From Roseibium album (GTDB lineage Bacteria; Pseudomonadota; Alphaproteobacteria; Rhizobiales; Stappiaceae), in assembly GCA_001404055.1 (NCBI GenBank), contig CXTY01000035.1, forward strand, positions 62,001 through 126,000: a stretch of DNA of 64,000 nt, given 5' to 3'. The notes beneath the pieces are model-generated. The model made no database searches. It was not told where the DNA came from and was given only the letters and a program-made list of their open reading frames with translations. A program made the position numbers and the translations under genes. Within the stretch, counting starts at the first letter, position 1. The number at the start of each line of letters is the position of its first letter. Positions 41,929-49,689 of the stretch are shown here, piece by piece.

Positions 41929-42579
41929 ATGACCGAATTACCAATCCTGTATTCCTTCCGACGATGCCCCTATGCAATGCGGGCCAGACTGGCGATCCAA
42001 ACCAGTGGTCTGATCGTCGAATTGCGTGAGATTGTTCTCAGAGACAAAGCCCCTGAGTTTCTGGAGACATCTCCGTCAAACACAGTGCCTTGTCTGAAGG
42101 ATCGCGATGCAATTCTCGATGAAAGCCTGGACATCATGCTATGGGCTCTGGACCGATCAGACCCCGAGAACTGGATGCGTCCGGAGCAGGGAGACAAGGA
42201 TGGTATGATTTCCTTGATCCAGGACTGTGATGGACCGTTCAAACACCATCTCGACCGCTACAAATACGACACCCGTTACAACGACGTGGATAAGGAACAA
42301 GAGCGATCATCAGCTGCCGGGTATCTTTGGGACCTCAACGAGCTCTTGAAAGAAACACCCTGGTTGTTTGGAAACCGGGCCTCCTTGGCGGACTTCGCAG
42401 TCCTTCCTTTCGTGCGTCAGTTTGCCAATACGGACAGGGATTGGTTTGAGGGCGAAGAATGGACCGCTTTAAAGGGGTGGCTGAAGGCGTTTGAAGATTC
42501 GGATAGGTACCGGCACATCATGCCCAAATGGGAGAAATGGAAGGCTGGAGACAGTCCGGTCTTGTTCCCAGATCCCTGA
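41929..42579 (+). CDS. glutathione S-transferase family protein
   Basis: A protein of 216 residues from the ATG at 41929. The thioredoxin-fold N-terminal domain has LYSFRRCPYAMRARLA with C13 in a CPYA motif, and SPSNTVPCLKDRDAILDESL, the segment that holds the glutathione gamma-glutamyl group. The helical C-terminal half has LFGNRASLADFAVLPFVRQF. The CPYA cysteine makes it resemble omega/glutaredoxin-2-type GSTs, which reduce or deglutathionylate. It sits between the DUF2336 genes and degP. Confidence 0.88.
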   Translation: MTELPILYSFRRCPYAMRARLAIQTSGLIVELREIVLRDKAPEFLETSPSNTVPCLKDRDAILDESLDIMLWALDRSDPENWMRPEQGDKDGMISLIQDCDGPFKHHLDRYKYDTRYNDVDKEQERSSAAGYLWDLNELLKETPWLFGNRASLADFAVLPFVRQFANTDRDWFEGEEWTALKGWLKAFEDSDRYRHIMPKWEKWKAGDSPVLFPDP

Positions 42580-42721
42580 GTAAAAGAAATTTGTCGGGTG
42601 AATATAAAAGCGTACCGTTTCAGTTTGTCCATAAAAACAGCAGGTTGATCGGATTCGGAGCCGGTTGTTCAGCCGTTCTTCTGTTTCTCGGGCACAACCT
42701 TACAAAACCGTAATGCCACCG

Positions 42722-42733
42722 ACAGGCGCCTGT
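42722..42733. repeat. perfect 12-bp palindrome upstream of degP
   Basis: ACAGGCGCCTGT is self-complementary and lies about 100 bases before the degP start. It may be a regulator site for degP. Confidence 0.35.
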
Positions 42734-42834
42734 AAGGAGTGATTGCCTACTTTCTTTCTCGAACCGGAACGCGACTCCCCGTGTGCGTTTTCGGAAATGA
42801 CCTTCAAATTAGAAAGTCTACAGAGGAAGAAAAT

Positions 42835-44382
42835 ATGCAAAATCGTCGGTCAATCTCTCCTTTGCGGTCCCGCCGTGCCAAGTTGCTGGCAGGAGTTGTC
42901 GCGCTCGGCACTGCCGGTCTTTTGACCGCCCAAACAGTTGTTCCAAGCCAAATGGCTCAAGCCGAGCCGGTCCGTGTTGATGCCGTTCCAGCGTTTGATT
43001 TCTCCGATGTCGTGCGCACGGTCAGCCCGGCGGTTGTCAGTGTTCAGGTGAAGCAGGCCGCTGAGCCGCGCATGATGAACTTCGGTGGTCGTGGTAATGG
43101 CGGTGGTGAAGGTTTCCAGGACTTCTCCAAGGGACTGCCTGATGGCCACCCGTTTGAGCGGTTCTTCCGCGACTTCGGCGGCAAAGGCGGAGAAGAAGGA
43201 CAGAAACAGCGTCGTTCGCCCCGTCAATACGGTATGTCTCAGGGATCCGGCTTCTTCATTTCGAAAGACGGTTTTGTGGTCACCAATCACCACGTGATCG
43301 ATCGCGGTACCGAATTCACAATTATCGATCAGAACGGTGATAAGTTCGAAGCCACGCTTATTGGTGCTGACAAACGTACCGATCTGGCCCTGCTGAAAGT
43401 CGAGAGCGACAAGGACTTCACATACGTGGATTTCGCTGACGACGCACCTTCCGTTGGAGAATGGACGGTGGCTATCGGCAATCCGTTCGGCCTCGGTGGT
43501 TCGGTAACCGCCGGGATCGTATCGGCCAGAGGCCGTGATATTGGCGCAGGCCCTTATGACGACTTCATCCAGATCGATGCACCTGTAAACCGCGGAAACT
43601 CAGGTGGCCCGGCTTTCAACATGAAAGGTGAGGTGATTGGTGTAAACGCGGCGATCTTCTCGCCGTCCGGTGGCAACGTCGGCATTGCATTCGCAATCCC
43701 GGCTTCGACCGCGCAAGATGTCATTATGGAGCTGAAGGATGACGGCAAAGTCGTTCGAGGCTGGCTGGGCGTTCAAATCCAGAACGTCACCAATGACATC
43801 GCGGAAAGCCTTGGCCTTGAAGAGGCCCGCGGCGCTATCGTCGCGGAAGCGCAGGAAAACAGCCCGGCTGAGAAGGCTGGCCTGCGCTCAGGCGACACCA
43901 TTCTGGCTGTCGAAGGCACAAATGTCGAAGGTCCGCGTGAGCTTTCCAAGATCATTGCTGCGTTCGAACCGGACTCCACGGTTGGGGTCACGATCTGGCG
44001 CGATGGCAAGGAACAGGACATCGATGTAACGCTGGGCCGTCTTCAGGAAACCGAGCAGGTTGCCGAGGCCAAACCAAGCCAGGTTGATGAAACCAAAACA
44101 AGTCTGAAAGACCTGGGGCTCGTGGTGACCACCAAAGCGGAGGCCGGTCTTGAAGGTGATGGCGTCGTCATCGCCGAGATTGACCCGGATGGTCCGGCAG
44201 CGGAAAAACGCCTGAATACTGGTGACGTCATCCTTGAAGTCGCTGGTATGAAGGTCAACAACCCGGCAGACGTTCTGGAGGCCTTGCAAAAGGCTGAAGA
44301 GGATGGCCGCAAGGCAGTTCTCTTCAGGATTGAAGCCAACGACACAACCCGGTTTGTGGCACTGCCTATGAACCTGGCCTGA
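42835..44382 (+). CDS. degP: DegP/HtrA family periplasmic serine protease and chaperone
   Basis: A protein of 515 residues from the ATG at 42835, with AGAGGAAG upstream. A basic start and hydrophobic helix form a signal peptide or anchor (about 15-45). A Gly-rich loop (about 80-130) precedes the trypsin-like domain. Its triad is H153 in TNHHVID, D183 in RTDLALLKV and S256 in GNSGGPAFN. Two PDZ domains follow (about 305-395 and 420-510). It degrades and refolds misfolded envelope proteins. In rhizobial genomes it usually follows ccmH directly; here four genes separate them. Two hairpins follow the stop (next entry). Confidence 0.96.
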   Translation: MQNRRSISPLRSRRAKLLAGVVALGTAGLLTAQTVVPSQMAQAEPVRVDAVPAFDFSDVVRTVSPAVVSVQVKQAAEPRMMNFGGRGNGGGEGFQDFSKGLPDGHPFERFFRDFGGKGGEEGQKQRRSPRQYGMSQGSGFFISKDGFVVTNHHVIDRGTEFTIIDQNGDKFEATLIGADKRTDLALLKVESDKDFTYVDFADDAPSVGEWTVAIGNPFGLGGSVTAGIVSARGRDIGAGPYDDFIQIDAPVNRGNSGGPAFNMKGEVIGVNAAIFSPSGGNVGIAFAIPASTAQDVIMELKDDGKVVRGWLGVQIQNVTNDIAESLGLEEARGAIVAEAQENSPAEKAGLRSGDTILAVEGTNVEGPRELSKIIAAFEPDSTVGVTIWRDGKEQDIDVTLGRLQETEQVAEAKPSQVDETKTSLKDLGLVVTTKAEAGLEGDGVVIAEIDPDGPAAEKRLNTGDVILEVAGMKVNNPADVLEALQKAEEDGRKAVLFRIEANDTTRFVALPMNLA

Positions 44383-44389
44383 TCAGGCA

Positions 44390-44505
44390 CCGGTTCTGCC
44401 CGAACCGGAACCTGGCAGCAAGACCGGCTTGCCCTCTGCCCCAAAACCCCCGACAAGTCGGTCTTGTCTACTGTCTGGTGGCGGCGTCTCACATCCATCG
44501 CCGCC
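44390..44505 (+). terminator. hairpins between degP and the response regulator
   Basis: CCGGTTC-N5-GAACCGG (44390-44408) and GGCGGCG-N12-CGCCGCC (44480-44505) lie between the degP stop and the next gene. The second is followed by CCAGTCCCCGTTTTC, a weak T tract. They may attenuate rather than fully end transcription. Confidence 0.4.
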
Positions 44506-44551
44506 GCCAGTCCCCGTTTTCTTTCTGGTCAAGTCACGCTAAAAGGATGGC

Positions 44552-45238
44552 ATGTTGCGGATTCTTGTAATTGAAGATGACCCCGAAGCCGCCAGCTATC
44601 TGGTCAAGGGGTTGAGCGAACTGGGTCACACAGCCGATCAGGCTGCGGACGGTCATACCGGCCTGCAGATGGCGCTCGACAGCAGTTATGACATCATGAT
44701 TGTTGATCGAATGTTGCCAAAAATGGATGGCCTCTCGGTCATTCAGGAGTTGCGCCGGGAAGCCAATCACACACCGGTCTTGATCCTTTCGGCACTTGGC
44801 CAGGTTGATGATCGTGTGAAGGGCCTGAAGGCGGGTGGCGACGACTATCTGCCAAAACCTTATGCTTTCACCGAATTGCAGGCGCGCGTCGAAGCTTTGG
44901 CGCGGCGTCCGAAATCAGCGAGCCAGGTAGAAACGACCTATACGGTCGGCGACTTGACCCTTGACCGCATGGCCCATTCGTGCCGCCGCGGGGATGTTGA
45001 AATTCCCTTGCAGCCTCGCGAATTTCGCTTGCTTGAATACCTCATGCAGCATGCTGGCCAAGTGGTCACCCGTACCATGCTTCTAGAAAATGTCTGGGAA
45101 TACCACTTCGACCCACAGACCAATGTGATCGATGTGCATATTTCCAGATTGCGCGGCAAGATCGACAAGGATTTCGAGACACCGCTCCTGCACACCATCA
45201 GAGGCGCTGGATACACAATCCGTGACGCGGTTCACTAG
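44552..45238 (+). CDS. OmpR-type response regulator downstream of degP
   Basis: A protein of 228 residues (MLRILVIEDDPEAASYLVKG). The receiver has EDD, phosphoacceptor D52 in MIVDRMLPKMDG and the lysine in LPKPYAF. The winged-helix domain (about 130-225) has LQPREFRLLEYLMQHAGQVV and VIDVHISRLRGKID. It resembles the CusR/CopR/QseB class. The kinase gene overlaps its end by 17 bases. The pair lies between degP and glnE, as in rhizobial relatives, and may govern an envelope or metal response. Confidence 0.93.
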   Translation: MLRILVIEDDPEAASYLVKGLSELGHTADQAADGHTGLQMALDSSYDIMIVDRMLPKMDGLSVIQELRREANHTPVLILSALGQVDDRVKGLKAGGDDYLPKPYAFTELQARVEALARRPKSASQVETTYTVGDLTLDRMAHSCRRGDVEIPLQPREFRLLEYLMQHAGQVVTRTMLLENVWEYHFDPQTNVIDVHISRLRGKIDKDFETPLLHTIRGAGYTIRDAVH

Positions 45239-46667
45239 ATTTACCAGAACGACAGCTTTCAAGCTTTCGTTGCTCTACATCGCCGTCTTCACGGTTATGT
45301 CTGGATTCTTGCTGGTCTATGTCGCTGAAAACACGGACCATTTGATGTCCGAACAAGTCGTTCAGACCGTGGATGCGGAACTGAAGGGCTTGTCGGACGT
45401 TTATGTGAGGGGCGGGGTTCGCAATCTTGTGGACACCATCGACCGCAGGTCACGTCATCCCGATGCAAGTCTTTATCTTCTTGTTGATTTTAACGGCAAT
45501 GCTCTGGTTGGAAACATCGCACGCCTGCCAACCGTCGTTCTGGAAGAAGCCGATGGTGGTCTGCGCCGCGTCCGGTACACACGTCTTGGCGTAGATGCCG
45601 AAGATGTAGAACGTCAGGCGATGGTCCGCACTTTCGAGCTGCGCGGCGGCTTTCGGCTGCTGGTCGGCAGGGATCTTGGGGATCAATTGCGATTTTCCAC
45701 CTTGCTTGGAAATGCACTTCGTCTCTGGTTGATCGTCGTGGTCATCATGGGCGCGATCACATGGCTGTTCGTCAGCCGCCGGGTCATGAAGCGGATTGAC
45801 GAGATTTCCGCTACAAGCACGACAATCATGAACGGCGATCTTTCCAGACGACTTTCGATTACCGGCAATGATGATGAATTTGATCGGCTTGCCATCAATC
45901 TCAACGTCATGCTGGAACGCATCGAGCTGCTGATGCAGTCGATGAAGGACGTCACGGATAATATCGCTCATGACCTGAAGACCCCGCTTACCCGCTTGCA
46001 AACGCGGATCGAGACAGCATTGCGCGATGCAAAGAATGAGGAAGGTTATCGGACGGCCTTGCAGGCGACACTGGATGATACTGATCATCTGCTTCGGATC
46101 TTCAACTCTCTCTTGCGTATTGCACGGATCGAATCCACCGCTCCTGGCTCGGTGCTGGAGTCAGTAGATCTCAACAAATTGGTCGCGGAAATTGCCGAAC
46201 TTTATGAGCCGCTGGTTGAAGATGAGGGCGGGCGGCTGGAAATTGTCGTGTCCCAAGATCTGGAAGCAGAATGCAACAAGGACTTGATCAGTCAGGTATT
46301 GGTCAATCTCATTGAAAATGCCCTGAAATACGGTCACCCTGAGACCGGCGAGCTGGTCATAAGCCTGTCGGGTCAGGAACAGGAAGGGCGTATTGTTCTG
46401 ACGGTCACAGACAACGGTCCGGGCATACCTGAGAAAGATCTGGACAGGGTACAGGACCGCTTTGTCCGCCTTGAGGCAAGTCGATCAGAGCCGGGGACGG
46501 GATTGGGACTGAGCCTTGTCAAGGCGGTTGCGCGCTTGCATGGGGGAGACTTGCGCTTCAAGAATGAGACACCGGGTCTTTCAGCCCGAATCGATCTGGC
46601 GCCGGTGACACCGGTCAGCAGCGGGACAAAAGATGGGCAAGGAACCACGACCGGAAATACAAACTAG
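45222..46667 (+). CDS. sensor histidine kinase of the degP-linked two-component system
   Basis: A protein of 481 residues from the GTG at 45222. Two membrane helices (about 10-32 and 165-190) enclose a periplasmic domain of 130 residues. A HAMP domain follows (about 190-240). The phosphoacceptor is H250 in NIAHDLKTPLTRL. The ATPase domain has LVNLIENALKYG, VTDNGPGIPE and GTGLGLSLVKAV. It ends 35 bases inside glnE. The stimulus is unknown. Confidence 0.92.
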   Translation: MTRFTRFTRTTAFKLSLLYIAVFTVMSGFLLVYVAENTDHLMSEQVVQTVDAELKGLSDVYVRGGVRNLVDTIDRRSRHPDASLYLLVDFNGNALVGNIARLPTVVLEEADGGLRRVRYTRLGVDAEDVERQAMVRTFELRGGFRLLVGRDLGDQLRFSTLLGNALRLWLIVVVIMGAITWLFVSRRVMKRIDEISATSTTIMNGDLSRRLSITGNDDEFDRLAINLNVMLERIELLMQSMKDVTDNIAHDLKTPLTRLQTRIETALRDAKNEEGYRTALQATLDDTDHLLRIFNSLLRIARIESTAPGSVLESVDLNKLVAEIAELYEPLVEDEGGRLEIVVSQDLEAECNKDLISQVLVNLIENALKYGHPETGELVISLSGQEQEGRIVLTVTDNGPGIPEKDLDRVQDRFVRLEASRSEPGTGLGLSLVKAVARLHGGDLRFKNETPGLSARIDLAPVTPVSSGTKDGQGTTTGNTN

Positions 46668-49629
46668 CCTATCCGGTGAGGGGAGCGGTCTTGGTGCGCT
46701 CTCCAGCAGAATAACGATTGTACCAGCCCCTCCCAACGAAGAGCGCGCCGCTCTCTTCTTAAAAGACCTGTTTGATCACCCTGAAGCGGGCGCGTCTCTG
46801 CAGGCGCTTCTCCAGAAAACACCTAAGCTTGAAGGGTTTCTGAGCGGCGTAATCGGGAACGCACCCTATTTGCGTGAACTCGCGCTCACTGATGTTCCCC
46901 GCCTTTTGAGCATTTTGAACGATGTCCCGGAAATTCGGTTGGAACGAATTTTGTCCGAGGCGCGAAATGCGCGTGCAGACGATGAAGCCGGCATCATGAA
47001 GGCGCTCAGACTGCTCAAGCATGATCTGGCGTTGACCTTGGGTCTTGCGGACATTTCGGGAGCGATTGATCTCGACCAGGTTACCGGTGCCTTGGCCGGA
47101 TTTGCAGATGCTGCCCTAACCGCAGCGATCCGTCATTGTCTGGGCGATTTGGTTCGGCGAAATAAATTCGATCCCGTTGATCCGGATAAGCCTGAAAAGG
47201 ATAGTGGTCTCATCGTTCTTGCGATGGGAAAGCACGGCGCTAACGAGCTGAACTACTCCTCCGATATCGATCTCATCGTTCTCTATGATCCTGCAAAAGC
47301 ACCCATGGTGGGCAGCGCAGAAGCGCCCGTCGAATTCGTCCGTCTGACGAGGCGCCTCGTCAAGATCATGCAAGAACGCACGGAAGACGGTTATGTATTT
47401 CGAACGGACCTGCGCCTTCGTCCCGACCCGGGAGCAACACCGCTGGCAATGTCGGTTCCGGCGGCACTGGTCTATTACGAATCCCTGGGTCAAAACTGGG
47501 AAAGGGCGGCGCTGATAAAAGCCCGGCCCTGTGCGGGCGATATTGCAGCAGGTGAGGCATTCCTGGAAGAAATAGTGCCCTTCATCTGGCGCAAATATCT
47601 CGATTTTGCCGCGATCGCGGATGTCCAGGCAATCAAGCGACAGATCCACATGCACAAGGGGCATGGCGTCATCGCGGTGGCCGGTCATAATGTCAAACTC
47701 GGGCGCGGAGGTATCCGCGAGGTGGAGTTTTTCGTTCAAACGCAACAGCTCATCGCTGGTGGTCGCAATACTGCTCTGCGTGGACGACGGACGCTCGACA
47801 TGCTGAACGCCCTGTGCGAGGCAGACTGGATCCGAACGAAACCAAAAAACGACCTGACCAAGGCCTACAGGTTTCTGCGTGACGTCGAGCACCGGATACA
47901 AATGCTGAACGATGAGCAGACACAACTTCTTCCAAAGGATGAAGATGGATTAAGGCGCGTATCCAGCCTGATGGGCTTTGAGGAACTTCAGGCATTCGAA
48001 ACCGCGTTCCTGCAACATTTACACCGCGTCCAACACCACTATTCGGAACTTTTCGAAGACGAACCTGGACTTTCCTCCGAGCTTGGAAACCTTGTCTTCA
48101 CGGGCGATGATCATGACCCTGGAACGCTGGAGACGCTTGAAAGACTGGGCTTCAGACAGCCTTCTGAAGCTGCCAGCATCGTGAAGGCCTGGCACTTCGG
48201 TCGTTATCCCTGCACCCGTTCCACGAAAGCGCGCGAGCGGCTAACTGAAATGCACCCTGCGCTGATCGGTGCGCTGGCGGCCACCGACAACGCAGATGCG
48301 GCGCTCCGTGCCTTTGACAGTTTTCTGGCGAAGCTCCCGGCGGGGGTGCAGATGTTTTCGCTGCTGCGATCCAATCCTCAACTCCTGTCGCTTCTTGCCA
48401 CCACGATGGGGGTGGCTCCAAGAATGGCGGAAACTGTCTCCAAACGGGTGCATGTTCTGGATGCAGTACTGGATCCGGCGTTTTTTGGCGCTATGCCGAG
48501 TGTCGGCGAGTTTCGGGTTGGTCTCGACCGCACCTTGGCGCAAGCACGCTATTATGAAGAAGCCTTGGATCGCGCCAGGATTTTTGCTCAGGAACAACAG
48601 TTTCTGATCGGACTACGCTTGATTTCTGACACGCTCTCTGCGGATAGGGTCGGCTTTGCACTGGCGCGGCTTGCCGAGGTCGTCGTCGACCGCACTCTTT
48701 CGCAAGTGATCGCCCATGTCAGGGAGGCACACGGCGTTGTTCCAGGTGGCAACGTTGCAGTGGTGGCGATGGGTAAATTGGGCGGACGGGAAATGACGGC
48801 AGCCTCGGATCTGGATCTGATCCTGCTTTACGAATCCCCTGAAGGCGTCAAGCAGTCAGATGGCAAGCGCCCACTTGCGATTAGCCAGTATTACACTCGC
48901 CTGACACAGAGGCTTGTGACAGCCCTTTCAGCACCGACCGCTGAAGGTTCGCTTTATGAAGTGGATTTCCGTTTGCGTCCTTCAGGGAACGCCGGGCCGC
49001 TTGCAACGAACCTGGATGGCTTTATTGCCTATCAGAAGAAGGAAGCCTGGACCTGGGAGCACATGGCGCTGACCAGAAGCCGCGTGATTGCTTCATCGTC
49101 GAATGATTTCGCACAAAAGATCTTCGACAGCACGTGTGAAACGCTGACTCAGCCGCGCGATAATGACAAGCTTGCGGATGACGTTCGATCAATGCGTGCG
49201 CGCATCGAGAAGGACAAAGGGACCAAGGATATCTGGGATCTGAAGCAGGTCGCAGGTGGATTGGTGGATATAGAGTTTATCGCTCAGTACCTGCAATTGG
49301 TTCACGCACATGAAAATCATGAAGTTCTCGCACAAGGGACGGAACAGGCATTCGAACGCTTGCGGGATGCAGACTGCCTGTCACTTGGTGATGCGGAGTT
49401 GCTTCTTGAAGCACTTCGTCTTTATCACCGGCTGACTCAGGTTCTGCGTCTGGCGTTGTCTGGAAAATTCGTACCTGCTGATGCACCACGGGGTGTTCTT
49501 GATCTCCTTGTTCAAGCGTCAGGAGTTCCGACCTTCACAAGACTGGAAGCTGAACTTGGCGAGCTGCAGGCGAAAGTGAGAGAAACATTTGTCCGGCTGG
49601 TAGGCAAAGTGGAAGCGGTAGAAGGGTAG
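46633..49629 (+). CDS. glnE: glutamine synthetase adenylyltransferase/deadenylase
   Basis: A protein of 998 residues. GlnE adds or removes AMP on a tyrosine of glutamine synthetase in response to PII and glutamine. It has two nucleotidyltransferase domains. The N-terminal one, at about residues 195-222, has GKHGANELNYSSDIDLIVLY with the D-x-D metal pair. The C-terminal one, at about 711-738, has GKLGGREMTAASDLDLILLY. Each is followed by a helical PII-uridylyltransferase-like domain. Full length, both domains intact. The start overlaps the kinase gene, which suggests coupled translation. Confidence 0.97.
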   Translation: MGKEPRPEIQTSLSGEGSGLGALSSRITIVPAPPNEERAALFLKDLFDHPEAGASLQALLQKTPKLEGFLSGVIGNAPYLRELALTDVPRLLSILNDVPEIRLERILSEARNARADDEAGIMKALRLLKHDLALTLGLADISGAIDLDQVTGALAGFADAALTAAIRHCLGDLVRRNKFDPVDPDKPEKDSGLIVLAMGKHGANELNYSSDIDLIVLYDPAKAPMVGSAEAPVEFVRLTRRLVKIMQERTEDGYVFRTDLRLRPDPGATPLAMSVPAALVYYESLGQNWERAALIKARPCAGDIAAGEAFLEEIVPFIWRKYLDFAAIADVQAIKRQIHMHKGHGVIAVAGHNVKLGRGGIREVEFFVQTQQLIAGGRNTALRGRRTLDMLNALCEADWIRTKPKNDLTKAYRFLRDVEHRIQMLNDEQTQLLPKDEDGLRRVSSLMGFEELQAFETAFLQHLHRVQHHYSELFEDEPGLSSELGNLVFTGDDHDPGTLETLERLGFRQPSEAASIVKAWHFGRYPCTRSTKARERLTEMHPALIGALAATDNADAALRAFDSFLAKLPAGVQMFSLLRSNPQLLSLLATTMGVAPRMAETVSKRVHVLDAVLDPAFFGAMPSVGEFRVGLDRTLAQARYYEEALDRARIFAQEQQFLIGLRLISDTLSADRVGFALARLAEVVVDRTLSQVIAHVREAHGVVPGGNVAVVAMGKLGGREMTAASDLDLILLYESPEGVKQSDGKRPLAISQYYTRLTQRLVTALSAPTAEGSLYEVDFRLRPSGNAGPLATNLDGFIAYQKKEAWTWEHMALTRSRVIASSSNDFAQKIFDSTCETLTQPRDNDKLADDVRSMRARIEKDKGTKDIWDLKQVAGGLVDIEFIAQYLQLVHAHENHEVLAQGTEQAFERLRDADCLSLGDAELLLEALRLYHRLTQVLRLALSGKFVPADAPRGVLDLLVQASGVPTFTRLEAELGELQAKVRETFVRLVGKVEAVEG

Positions 49630-49689
49630 CTTTCTTCTGGCAGGCGGAGCTTGCATGTGTCGAATAAAAGACGGAAAACTCGAATAATA

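Noticed and set aside
42580-42713. Short open frame after the GST gene with a hydrophobic end (GAGCSAVLLFLGH)
   Set aside because: It has no start site of its own and overlaps the GST coding sequence in another frame.
42766-42789. EcfG-type general stress promoter before degP
   Set aside because: GGAAC and CGTT are separated by 15 bases, below the usual 16-17, so it is mentioned only as part of a finding and not annotated.
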